Below, one piece after another: positions 10,380-21,989 of a DNA stretch of 64,000 nucleotides. Position 1 is the first letter of the stretch. Every line of letters begins with the position of its first letter. This stretch comes from Nageia nagi (taxonomy: Eukaryota; Pinophyta), in the NCBI GenBank assembly GCA_050084985.1, contig JBITNC010000001.1, positions 28,706,001 through 28,770,000 on the forward strand. The letters are read 5' to 3'. Below the pieces are notes generated by a model. It was given only the letters and a program-made list of their open reading frames with translations, was not told where the DNA came from and searched no databases. The position numbers and the translations under genes were made by a program.

Positions 10380-13300
10380 GTAGTGTGAAAGCTCTTCTTC
10401 TTGGTGAGGAAGCTCCTCTTCTTGGTGCTCTTCATTCCTCATCCTACTCTTTCTTGTTGAGGTAAAAGTATTGTGAAGGTATAAACATCCTTATTTTTTT
10501 GGATTATTGCATTATGCTACTAGCATATTATTTGTTATGTTAGTTTTTTTTAAGCAAAATATGGTTAGTAAATTTTTTATATATACTAACCTCCTATGAT
10601 TACTTGCAATTTTTTTTCTTCAAAATTGCTATTTAAAAAACAAAAAAGGGATTAGTATACAAATTTGTGTAATATCAATACTAACATACTTTGTGCTATG
10701 TGTTAGTTCTTTTTTGTTCTTAGAACTAGCAATATGATGCAATGCATTTGTTTATACTATTTTTTTTACTTGCAATTTTCTTAAAAAAAAACAAAATTGC
10801 TCTCTATGTTGCTATAATATTTTATATTAAAAGGTTAATTTTTTATTAAAAAAAAGGATAAATGATTAGTATTCACACTAAAAATTATCATTAGAATACA
10901 TAAAAATTGTCATTACAATACTTAATATTTTTTTTTTCTTTTAATTATGAGGGGTAGCTTCAATTCAATAGTCTAGCCTCTAAATATTCCATGATGTACC
11001 AACTAACATGTTTAATGCATTTAAAATATATATTCATGTTGAGGATATGTAGGGTTCAAAGATGTAAGTGCATGCTCATTTGCCTCTAAATTTTGTTTTT
11101 TGAACAAAATCCTATGCATTATTGAACTTGATAGCACCAATCAGATCCTAAGTAGGCACATCCATGTCAAAAAAAAAGGGATACCCAATAGTTGTTATAC
11201 CAAGGAGACCTAACAACCTCATCCACATGATGTGTGCCTCTCTTTGTCCCCCCAACCCCATTCTCTACCTAGTGAAGGTAGTCTCCCTACCGCAATCCTC
11301 ACTAGAGAGGAATTTTAAACTCACAAGAACCCAAACAATCCCACCTTCACTCATCGTATCCCACTTTCCTCCCCCTCGCACTCTAAGCACTATAATAATG
11401 ACATCCACATCACTCTTCATCCCTCAAACTTCACTTCTCCCATGCAACCCCCTTCTCCTCCCACTTTGCATCCTCTTCTTGATGTCACCCTCCTTCTTAC
11501 CTTAGAATAAAGTTGGAAGTTTCTTTTTCTTTTCTTTGTGCATTTAATTTTTTGTTGACTACTTGAATATTCTTAAATGCACATGTAAAGCAACATTTAC
11601 TCCTTCTTTGTAAGGAAAGGGTGGCCATTCTTTTTTACCTAAAAATATTTTTTTTTTTTTACTTTGAGTGCTTAAAGTAAAAGTAGCATTAACTATGCAT
11701 GGGTGTCCTTCTTTTCATTTAATACTTGCAAGCTCTCTAGAAGCCAACATATCCTTTTTCTTTGTTAGGCATTTATTTTTTCTTTGTTTGCAAGCCATCT
11801 CCTTTATACATTATGCATCATTACTCTTTAATGCTATTCTTTTTTTTTAGAAAAATGTAGCACATGGAGGATATTTTGGAGTATAATTTTGTTTTAGACA
11901 AAACTTTTTTAGTCAAAAATTTGCTAAGGTAATCTAAGTATGCCATATTTAAAAGATAAATATTTAAGTTGAAGAAGGGGGATTTTATTCTTACTTAAAA
12001 TTTATCTATGCCTACTAATTGTTTTTAGCATACAAGTTTTAAGGATAAAACCTTAAGTAAAAAAGGGAAAATTTGTATGAATGTTTTTTACTTAAAGTTT
12101 AAAACATGATGCTTACTTAATTTTTTAAGTTAATGATTAGGGCTTAAAATTTTAAGTAAATGCTTATTACTTAAAATTTAAATGCATAGTACTTATTTGT
12201 TAAGTATTTTAATTTATTTTTAAGTTAAAAGATATATTTTTGTACTTAAAATTTTTAAGTTAAAAAAAAAGTGCATTTTTAGATGCATACTTTTAAGTTA
12301 AAATAATGCATGCTTTACTTTAATTTTATAAAATGTATGCTTAGGACTTATTTTTAAGTTAATATTGCATGCCTAAGACTCAATTTTTTAAGTTAATGAT
12401 TCATGCTTAGGACTTAAATTTTTTAAGATGCTTACTTATGACTTAAGTTCTTTAAGTTAAAAAGATGCATGTTGAGTATTTATCCCTTATGCAAAGTTAA
12501 CTTGTGCAAATTTTATAATTAATGAATGATTATGCTTAAGCATTTATCATTTTTCAAGGTTAACTTGTGCAAATTATGGACCTATGTAAAGATGTCCTTT
12601 AGGGGTTAGTAAATTAAACCCACTAGACTCCTAAGTTTCAAATTGCAAATGGATGATGTTTTATTTATGCGCTTTACTACATGTTTCACACTTTTGCTTT
12701 ATTTTCTTATGCAAACAAAAATGCAAATATTGAAATGAGCACCCCCTTAAAATGAACACATCTGCATGTACATTCCACAATATGACTTGTTTGGGGAGCC
12801 ATGAGGTGAGGATATATGGATTGGAGCCTTTAATTCCAACGATCCAAATGGTGAAAATTTTATACTTCTCAATTGCCCCTAAGCTTTTGTTGGTTTGGAC
12901 ATAACTCCAATAGGTGGATAGGCATGTGTGTAGTGATACCATATGTCTGCACGTTCATTCAAGGATTATCCTGATAACCTAGAAGAACAACTTGAAACCT
13001 AATCAATATTAATAATTTGGCCAATACAATAAATGTCATAACCTTGGAAAATAGTAGGTACTTCTCCTTATGAGAGTATAAAATTGACCAAGGCAAACTA
13101 ATTGAGAATTGGTAGTACTTAGGCTCCTCTTGTGTGGGCATCCAAGTGAAGGCCTAATTTATACAAAAAAAAAGCCTCAACAATTTCACTCTACATCTAC
13201 GTTTCTTGAGATGAGAAATGTATTTGGGTACATGGGTTATTATTTAGGTTGTAAAATATTTGCACTAGTGAATCAAATCAAGCATGTCTTAGTTAAATAA

Positions 13301-13390
13301 ATATAACATGTATTACTTACTTGGTTAAAACTTAACATATTTTGTTATCTTTTAAACCACATGCTTATTATTTCATATTCTTATGTAGCA
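10380..13390 (+). other. Copia 5' leader, about 3 kb, repeat-rich
   Basis: No domain is recognised. A CT-rich GCTCTTCTTCTTGGTG motif follows the PBS. A C-rich patch (11,220-11,500) opens a 113-codon frame that is Pro/Ser/Leu-rich and without homology I recognise. From 12,080 to 12,480 runs a degenerate repeat of about 40 bp built from TTTTTAAGTTAA, GCATGC and CTTAGGACTTAA, mirrored in the minus-strand copy at 1,040-1,250. From 12,620 the sequence is nearly collinear (inverted) with 960-1. Confidence 0.75.
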
Positions 13391-14400
13391 AATGAGAGAC
13401 TCATTTTTATCCAAACACATTCTCGATGGTTCTAACTTTAAGATTTAGAAACCATGGATGAGAGCTAAATTATAGGTAAGGAAGCTTTAGTAAATAGTGA
13501 ATGAAAATCTTATACCTCCTACAGATGAGAAGGTACTAGAGGATTACAATAAAAAGAATGAGTTGGCAACCTTTATGATTTATTGTGCCATTTTAGTTGA
13601 TGTGTTCTTGATGATTTTCTCTTCAACCTCAGCTAAGAAAGCTTGGGATAAGTTTAATCAAATCTACCTTAATTCAAATTTTTTAAGAAGGTTTACCATT
13701 CTCCAAAAGTTATTTCAATCTCATTTAAGGGGAAGATGAAAATGTGGCTATCTACTTGAACAAAATCATTGACATAAGAACCCAACTTGTTGCTTATGGA
13801 TGTAATTAGATCAACGATGAGTTCATGGTCTTCATAATTCTTTAAATCCTTTTTGCAAAGTTTAAAAAATTTGTAACAGTTATGGAAATAATGCTTGATG
13901 ATGAAGAAGAAGTCTTCTCCCTTGAGAATCTTTCTAGGCACCTTTTGAAGTATGAGGAAACCCTTAATAATAAAGTGTTTATTTCTTCTCTTAAGAATAA
14001 TAACATTGCTTTTAGAGCAACTAAAACTCTTTTCAAGAAGAAGTTCAACCATCAAAAGAAATCTTATCCTTCTTCCTCCAAAATGTTTGAGAAAAGAGGT
14101 AATGGCTACATCAGTAGTAAGAATAATAGAAACAATGGCAACAATAGGAACAACAACATTAATAGAAAGAAAAATGACAATAATAACCATTTCAAGCAAA
14201 GAGATAGAAATAAAAAAGCAAACAATCCATATCCTAAGAAAATTTTTGATGGTAATTGTAACTATTATGGCATCCAAGATCACAAGGAAGTTGATTGCTA
14301 CAAAAAAAGAGAGAAAAAGATCAAAGGCAATAGAAATGTAAAGAACTTCAAAGAAAAAAAGAATATCATATTGGTTTTGTTGTATAACTCTACTCCATGT
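13391..14400 (+). pseudogene. Copia gag (UBN2-type), broken
   Basis: Starts at the ATG at 13,391. The N-terminus shows HILDGSNF and then in-frame stops. An open part (13,497-13,739) has the gag helices KKNELATFMIYCAI and KKAWDKFNQIYL, FTILQKLFQSH. A frameshift near 13,735 leads into DENVAIYLNKI, then stops, then a long Asn/Lys-rich C-terminal part (13,882-14,390). The nucleocapsid zinc knuckle (14,257-14,298) reads CNYYGIQDHKEVDC: the second Cys of CX2CX4HX4C has become Tyr. The 240-codon frame on the opposite strand is a shadow of this Asn/Lys-rich region. Confidence 0.88.
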
Positions 14401-17350
14401 CTTGCTCTTTTTCATCTGATTGGATTGTTGAATCTAGTTGCGCTAATCACCTATGCTTTGAAAAGGAAAAGTTTGAGAACTTTCACAAGTATAGAAAAGA
14501 TGTGGTTGTGATAGGTGATAATTATACCCTTGAATTATAAAGAATTAGGAGTATGCTAATTCATGAAAAGGTTCTTGAAAATATTCTTAAGTTAAGGATG
14601 AACCTTCTCCCCATGATCCAAGTTACTAGAAAAGGGTACTCTTTTGAGTTTGACTCTCAATCCTAGTGCATTAAGAAAGGACTTGCCACTTTGGTTAAAG
14701 AATTTATGAAAGATAACTCCTACATTGTGAATCAAGTTTCATCAAAGATGTGTCTTACTTCTCGTATGTGTTCTAGAGGTAATCTTTGGCACCATCATTT
14801 AGGGCACCTTAACCATAAGAGTATTTAAGTCATGAAAGACCAAGAACTTGTGGAAGGTTTGCCTTTAATTTCTCCTTCAGTTGGTCTATATGAGAAGTGT
14901 ATTCTTGGCAAAATGCATAGAAAAAAGTTTGAAAAAGATAAGGTGACAAGAGCATCTCAACCTCTTTAACTTGTGCATTCAAATTTGATGGATCTATTTC
15001 AGATTAAGTTGCTTGGAGAAGTATCTTATGTCTTGACCTTCATTTATGAATTTAGTAGAATGACCTTTAGGTATCTACTTGAGCATAAGGATAAAACCTT
15101 TGAGAGTTTTAAGATTTTTATGGCTTTTGTTTAGAATCAAAATAACCTTAAAATCAAGATGTTGAGATCAAATAATAGGGAAGAATATAACAATAATGAG
15201 TTCAATGACTATTGTGCTAAGTATGGAATTAAGAGGTAGTTTACAATTCCTTACACTCTTTAGCAGAATGGTGTTGCTAAAAGAAAAAATAGAATAATTA
15301 TGAAGATGGCTAGATGCATGTTGGGTAATCTTCCTAGTTTCTTATGGGGTGAACCTATGAGCACTACTATTTACACCTTGAATAGGTGTCCCATAAAAGC
15401 CATTCAAAATAAAACTCTTTTTGAGGCATGGTCAAGAAGAAAACCTAACATTTCTCACCTTAGGGTGTTTGGTTGTGAAGCATTCTCCTACATTATTTAT
15501 ACGAAAAGAAAGAAGTTGGACAAAAGAGCTAAAAAATGCATCTTTGTAGGTTATGATAGTCAGCATAGAGGCTACAAGCTCTACTCTCCATCCTACAAAT
15601 CCATGTTTATTTCCAGGGATGTTAAGTTCAATGAATTTCCTAAAGATTCTACTTCTAAAGAAGATGTTGATGACCTAGAGGACTCTTCAGTTGCACATAG
15701 CTAGTTAGATATTGGTGTAGATAAGTCACCTCAAGAATAAAATTCTCCAACACAAAGGGTAACAAAGAGCATGACCTTGAACAAATCCTTATTTGCCAAT
15801 ATTTACAACAAGCATGAGCCCTCAACCTTCAAAGAAGATTCTAAGCATGAGTGCTGGATGGAAGCTGTAAAAGTGGAGTATGAGGTGCTTATGAAAAATA
15901 AAACTTGAGATTTGGTTCCTTATCCCAATGAGAAGAATATGATTGGCAATAAGTGTATCTACAAGGTCAAATTCAATTCAGTTGGAGATATTGAGAAATA
16001 CAAAGTAAGGTTAGTAGCAAAAGTTTTTACTCAAAAATGCAATGCAGATTATGAGAAACATTTTGCTCCCATGGAAAAGATGCTTACTATAAGAATTATC
16101 CTTACTCTTTTTGCAACTCAAGGATGACAAGTTTTTCAACTTGATATCAAGAGTGCATTTCTCAATGGTGACTTAGATGTGGAAATCATCATGAATCAAC
16201 CATAAGGGTTCATTGTGGAAGGTAAAGAATCCTTTCTATGTAAGCTAAAGAAGTCATTATATAAATTTAAGCAAGCACCTAGAGCCTAGTACAAGAAGAT
16301 TTTAGAGTATTTTGTAGACATTAATTTCTCCAAGTGTTTTTTTGACTCCAATCTATATGTGCTCAATCAAGGAAAAGATGTGGTCTTGATTCTCTTTTAT
16401 GTGGATGATCTTACGATAACTGAGAATAATGATGAAATCATTCAAGAGTGCATATCCAAACTTAAGGCAATATTTAAAATGGTTGATCTTGGTCTCTTGC
16501 ATTACTATCTTGAAATGCAAGTGTATCGATATAAGGATTGCACTTATCTTATTCAATCTAAGTATATATTAGACATATTATAGAACTTTTGAATGGAGGA
16601 GTGTAGATATGCTACAATCCAAGTCTCTCTTAGAATCATTATTTCTCTAAGCTCCAACTCTTAGTTAGCTGATGCTATAGCTTACAGGCAATTAATTGGT
16701 AGTCTTTTGTATTTGACTATATCCTGGCAAGATATTACCTTTGCAGTGAATCTGATAGCATAATTCATGTCAAAAACTTATGTTAAGCATCTTAATGTTG
16801 TTACACAAATCTTGAGGTATGTTTTAGGGACTAAGGATCTTGCTCTCAAGTATTCCAAGTTGCCCTCATTTATTCTCTTTGGATTCTCAGATTTTGACTA
16901 TGGGGGAGATAGAGATGATAAGAATTCAACCTATACATATGTGTTTAGCATTGGTTTAGGTGCTATCTTTTGGGATTCCAAGAAACAACCTACTATTTCT
17001 CTTTTCACCATAGAAGTTGAATACTATGCCATGTTTGTTGCAGCCTAGGAAGCCATTTGGCATGAAAAAAATTAAGTATGAGCAAGGTGGCTCATCTTTG
17101 ATTTTTTTAGATAATCAATCAACTATTTCTTTGGCTAAGAATTTTGTGTTCCATTAGAGAATAGAACATGTGGAAATCCATGCCCATTTTATCAAAGAGA
17201 AGGTTCTTGATAGCATCATACACCTGGAGTATTATCCATCCATCTTGAACTCTATTTATTTATTCACCAAGTTGCTCCTAGAAGCTTAGTTTTGTAATCT
17301 TAGGGATGTTATCAGGTTGGTGAAGTTGCCCTCAAGGGGAAGTGAAATTT
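14401..17350 (+). pseudogene. Copia pol: protease, integrase, RT, RNase H (broken)
   Basis: The protease near 14,430 has ESS where the catalytic DSG/DTG should be. Integrase starts at LWHHHLGHLNHKS (14,784). Its Zn-finger Cys pair has one Tyr, and all three catalytic acids are changed: HSN for HTD near 14,974, NN for DN near 15,170, and Lys for Glu in NGVAKRKNR near 15,280. An open stretch (15,300-15,704) covers LFEAW...HLRVFGCEAF and KCIFVGYD. RT (15,850-16,583) keeps FYVDDL at 16,395-16,412 and LDIKSAFLNGDL. RNase H runs 16,680-17,290 (IGSLLYL, KKQPTIS). The frame ends with TGA at 17,348-17,350. More than ten stops interrupt it, many being Gln or Trp codons turned into TAG/TAA/TGA. Confidence 0.93.
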
Positions 17351-18056
17351 GAATTCTTGTTTTGAATTCATGTTTATGATGACAACTTCACCCCTAGGAG
17401 GATTTGGTGTTGTATAGTGTTGATTTTGTTGTACACCTTTATGGTAAGTTTGTTTTACATGAGGAACTTGTTATACAATATTTTGAAATTAAAATATTGG
17501 TCAATATAGCACTATTCAGTTATCTATGTGTGAGGAATTCTTATGTGTTTTTTGGAACTATTTAGTTATCCATATGTGAGGAACTTGTATGTGCATGCTC
17601 TATTATGTAATGATAATCAACACATGTTTTATATACAATAGATGACTATGAGTTTTTTAACATGGCATTTTTGTGATGACTTGTAGTGCACTATTGATCA
17701 ATTCATGATGTTATTTGTGTGATTTATCTATCCTTGTTGAGATGCATATGTTGCATCTAATTGATCTTGTTATTTGAGCTACTTATGACTTGTAAGTTCT
17801 TTTGAGATTACAAGTTACTTACCTCGGGTATGTAAGCTCTTAAAAACTCTTCATGACTTCCTATTGGATGACTACTTCATGTACATTGAAACCAATTATG
17901 GTTAATGATTGTATTTGGCAAAGTAGTGAGTCTCAAACTAGATCTTTTTTACTTTAAAAATATGTAAAAAGTTTTAATCTTCATTGTAACTATTTGGAGG
18001 AGAAATTTCTTACTTTATCTCTTTCTTCTCTCTTATTTGTTCTATCCCAATATTAC
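17351..18056 (+). other. Post-pol non-coding tail of the copia element
   Basis: About 700 bp between the pol stop and the PPT, without a recognisable ORF. A short imperfect duplication around ACTATTCAGTTATC and GTGTGAGGAA occurs at 17,507-17,600. No envelope-like frame is visible. Confidence 0.6.
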
Positions 18057-18068
18057 ATTAAGGTGGAG
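18057..18068 (+). other. Polypurine tract of the copia element
   Basis: ATTAAGGTGGAG directly precedes the 3' LTR start TGTTGGAATG. This is the expected plus-strand primer position. Confidence 0.85.
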
Positions 18069-18565
18069 TGTTGGAATGTATAATGTATTATTATAAAGTT
18101 TTGTATTAATTCTCTTTGTGAATTCACTAATACTTAAGGGTATCATTGAATACCTTAAGTGTTTAAGTGAATATAATAATGTAACTTGTCCTACACTCCA
18201 TGTCACAAGCATGCCCCTTGGGTAAAAGGATGTGCATGTCATGTTTTTGTACATTAGATAAAAGGGTGATCCAAAAAGGGATTTTGGCCTATAAATAAAA
18301 GGCTACCTCTTTGTAATCACACACCAATTTGTAGAGTAAAGTTATGCTATAGGATAATGTTTAGGAGAAAAGTTTAAGAGGATTGTAAGAGTTCATATTT
18401 ATTAAGAAGAGAGATCTAGTTAGTGGATGTACTCCTAGTTGGAGGAACCACTTACATCTTGTGTTACATTGTGAGATTACTTTGTGAGTTTGTTAGATGT
18501 GAATTGTTAGCTTTCATATGATCATGGTAGTTTAGGATTGTTCATGTTATAGTTCAATTCTCTCA
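18069..18565 (+). repeat. 3' LTR of the copia element
   Basis: 497 bp, TG...CA. It retains TATAAATAA at 18,290-18,298 and is followed by the TSD GGAAC (18,566-18,570). A two-base insertion near its end (TCTCTCA for TCTCA) is shared with the minus-strand relative at 2,930. Confidence 0.95.
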
Positions 18566-18570
18566 GGAAC

Positions 18571-19489
18571 TAACTATCAAAATTAATAGTGCCTTCAATT
18601 TGTGTGAAAATATAAATTTTACCCACACTTATTTTGAAAGATAAAAATTTAACTTACCATAGAAATAAGGCCAAATAGTCGTAACATGATTACCTCTCAT
18701 AAAAAGATATTCAAGTGTCATTTGTTATTCCAAAAAAATTCAAATAAGTGGAATCGAAGGAGTACCTTTTTAATTTTTGTCTAATTTTTCCATTTTCATG
18801 TCACCAATGGCTTATATTTAATACAAATATTATAAAAAATGCAAATGCTATGTTTTTAATTCAAGATGAGTGGTAGGCATTCAAATTATTTCAATGCATT
18901 ATTGAAGTCATTTACTCTTTAGTTATGCATATATTTCATGAAAATGGATGCTAGTGGTAGCATGAAAATTATTGTTTTATGTGTCCAAAAAGAGATGTTA
19001 GATATTTTAAGAATTTTGGGCATACAAAATAATGATTTTAAACTCCACAAAATGAAAATAGGCAATGCCCTAATTTATAGGAAAAAAGTCAACTTATATA
19101 AGTAATTTTTAGAAAATAAATTGTCATTTTAGCTTTTTACTTTCCTAAATCAATGCTCTAGTTGTCTAGCCTCCCTTGTGTGATGAAGTCTTCTAGATTA
19201 CTATTTTCTTGCCTGATTCTTGCATGGATTGGAGTGGTAGCTATTTGTTGGACCTTTGGGGGCCTTATTTGTTGGTATTTTGACTCATTATACCTATGGT
19301 AAATGATGATTAGAGAGCAATTTATTGTCCAATTACTAGCCTATGTGGTCATATTACGGAGTTACTATGATCTCTTCCTTATGACCACATGGGGAGTTAC
19401 TTTTAATTATGCAATTTTAGTTCTTACTATTTTCAATTTCTAAAATATCTTTTTATCATGTAAGCTCACTTTTGGATCTTTTTCCTTGT
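18571..19489. other. Unassigned AT-rich flank
   Basis: The right flank of the copia insertion. I recognise no gene or repeat in it. Confidence 0.4.
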
Positions 19490-21130
19490 AGGAGTGCAAT
19501 GTCCTCAAGAGAGGGGGCCCTATGGCTACTATTGCACTTGAGAAGGCATAGACATGGCCTCGAATACCTCATACTGATGATATCTTAGATAGGTTTGGGT
19601 TGGAGAATTTGGCTATTATTGGACACATCCAGTAAGATTTACCCCTTTTAATGATGCTAATAGAGTGCTAGGATCCTGATTATTGCATATATCACCACCC
19701 TTAGGTAAAATATGAGTATCATTACTTAATGTATACTATATCTGGGGTATCCCCATTAGGGGGAATTTGGTTCATCAATAGGATCTTGTAGATAATAATG
19801 TTTGTGAGAAAGAGGCTTTGTGGCTCACTAGTGAGGCAGATCATGACTAGGAGCATAGGGCTTCCCACCTTACTAAGGTTTATCATTTTATGCCAATAGG
19901 GCATCATCTTTGGTTGTATATTGCAACCATTATAGCCACCTATTTATGCTTGGAAAAGAGTAGTTCAGATTTTTTGCTTAGCCTAGTATGGGTTTCCAAG
20001 TAGATATCTGAGTGTGGGACTCAATTTTCTTGGGGTCCATTAGTTTTACCCTAGTTGTATAGATATTTGTACAACTTTGTGAGTGTGGACAAGATCAACA
20101 TCACTATAGCACATGCAAGCTTGCTGCAAGTTTGAGCCTATGAGCACATAGTTATTATGCATCCCATAGGTTTACAGAGGTATTGGGAGGATCTGGGTGA
20201 TATAGCACTTATGTGCTAGACCTCACATAGTGGTGGATATAGGTATCCACATTCTTTGGGGGCCCAAAGGAGGGAGTTAGACCATTTGCAACCAGAGGAC
20301 CTTATCTGGGTGTGTTTTTAGGATTTCATATGGCATTCAGATGCACATCATCTTGTGTGGATCAAATAACATTACTTTCTCTAGACATGGAGAAAGATTG
20401 TGGAGCCTTATCACCTTGGTCATATTTTACAATAATTTGTCCCTTAGCAGGATATCTCGATTATGCCCATAACATATTAGTACCTACTAGAGAGGGATTT
20501 TCCCATAGGATCATAAATGATACTTGCATGAAGGGCTACTTGGGAGGAGCCCTGAGTTATGTATGCAGCTATACATGTGTCTATGGCTCATAGGGTTGCC
20601 CCTGGTTATGCTTCATGGTGGGTAGGAGTACACCCAAGCAATATTGGCATGGGTGAGGATGATAGTAGTGATGAGGTAATTGCTAGTGAGGGATCGAATG
20701 AAGATGATCCATATCAAGTCAACAATCCAATCCATAACATACCTAGTTAAGAGGGCAAAGGGGTACATGGTTTGAATAGCCTTACCATAGCTGACCTAGC
20801 ATTAGGTAAAATGTATCTTTGAAATTTTATTAATTAACTTTCATTTCTTATGCAAAATTACAAAGTGACTAATTTGATTTTTATTGTTTCATAGGAGCTA
20901 CAAATGTGAGGATTGCCTCTTTAGAGGTAGAGGTTATGAGATTGCGACCTATGGAGATAGAGGTAGCAAGGTTACAACCTTTGGAGGATGATATTACTAG
21001 GTTGCGATCCATGGAGGCCCAACTTAGTACATTATAGGCTAGTTTGATGGCCAAGGATGCATAGATTGCCATATTGGAGCAATTTGTGAAGAGATTACAA
21101 GAGTGCTTGACACTACCTCCACCAGATCAA
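19490..21130 (+). pseudogene. Plant mobile domain (PMD)-like pseudogene with coiled-coil tail
   Basis: The plus strand, across several frames, carries motifs typical of plant mobile domain (PMD) proteins, the family annotated as transposon-derived or as serine/threonine-protein phosphatase 7 long form. WPRIPHTDDILDRFGLENL lies near 19,555, WDPDYCIYHHP near 19,675 and RRELDHLQPEDLIW near 20,275. HRVAPGYASWWVGVHP then leads into an acidic tail (20,559-20,750). A canonical intron (GT at 20,806, AG at 20,893-20,894) precedes an exon encoding heptad-like repeats of VEVMRLRPMEIEVARL type (20,895-21,130), probably a coiled coil. Several stops break the frame. Family assignment is by motif memory only. 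Function: none expected now. Confidence 0.55.
20806..20894 (+). other. Preserved intron of the PMD-like pseudogene
   Basis: GTAAAATG at the 5' end, a T-rich tract and TTTCATAG at the 3' end, separating the acidic tail from the coiled-coil exon. An intron shows that this copy derives from a normal gene or DNA transposon and not from a processed retrocopy. Confidence 0.55.
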
Positions 21131-21989
21131 TAATGGTTGTTTATCCAAGGTTAGATTGGTAATATCAATTCTAAGGATAAAGAGATCATATCTTTAAATG
21201 TGAAATATGGTCTACCAAAGACCCTTTTACAGAGCCACTATTTATCTAGGATAGATACGATTAGCAGTGGTGGGAGTGCCCACTTAGGATTGTAGGATTG
21301 AGGCCCATTTTGTACCTTATGTATAAGTTTTTATAGTTATATATATATTGATATTTTTGGTGACCAAAATTTGTATGATTTACTATTATTTATTATTCAC
21401 TATGAATGTTATTTTTGTAAATGTTTTATAAGTTTCTATCTCTAGTTTGTTTGATATTATGGACTCATGAGTTTGGACCTAATGCATGAACCAAATAATG
21501 AACTTTAATCTAAAACCTATGATAGGAAAATGATCCTAATATGCATAATTTACTCATGATAATGGAACAAGCAATCTTAATGCAATATGATCAATAATGG
21601 AACCAAACAACCTAACCTAATCGAATTAGGTTCCAGAGCACCAAAGGGATCCACATGAAGAAATGTGAGTTTTTTCTAATAAATGACATGCACCCTTATC
21701 TAATATTAGTCCCTTAAGTTCTAAAAGGTTCCTAGAAGCTGGAAATACTATCCTTGAAAATTCTATCCCAATAATTACACATTGTTACTAGCGTGAAATA
21801 GGTCTTGCATGTCACTATCGGTGTATTCAGAATTATTGTAGGTTAGGGAGTGAAAGAAAAATACAATACCATACAAAAAAAAAACATAAAATGCATTGTG
21901 CATATGTAAACAACTAATTAAAATGCATGAAATACAAAAGATACCCTACCTAACTATTATACACTATTTGCAAAGATGAGGAAAGTTAA
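21131..21989. other. Unassigned stretch after the PMD-like pseudogene
   Basis: Probably includes the 3' end of the PMD-like gene up to about 21,480 (readable VKYGLPKTLL fragment). The rest is AT-rich with nothing recognised. Confidence 0.35.

Larger units (their letters stand above)
9870..18565 (+). mobile_element. Complete (dead) Ty1/copia LTR retrotransposon
   Basis: An 8.7-kb element bounded by two direct LTRs (494 and 497 bp). It is flanked by an identical 5-bp TSD GGAAC (9,865-9,869 and 18,566-18,570). Order: 5' LTR, iMet-type PBS, about 3.0 kb of non-coding leader, gag (from 13,391), protease, integrase, reverse transcriptase, RNase H (to 17,350), about 700 bp of non-coding tail, PPT, 3' LTR. 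Integrase lying before RT places it in copia. A hand alignment of the LTRs gives about 45 differences over 495 positions (about 9%), mostly transitions, so the insertion is old. Stops and frameshifts throughout gag-pol show it is not autonomous. Confidence 0.96.

Noticed and set aside
11164-11505. 113-codon frame in the copia leader
   Set aside because: Pro/Ser/Leu-rich because of a C-rich patch. No counterpart frame is conserved in the sister element.
13693-14415. 240-codon open frame on the minus strand
   Set aside because: It is antisense to the Asn/Lys-rich gag tail. Ile/Phe/Ser-rich composition follows from the AAT/AAG-rich sense strand, and the sense strand has a recognisable zinc knuckle.
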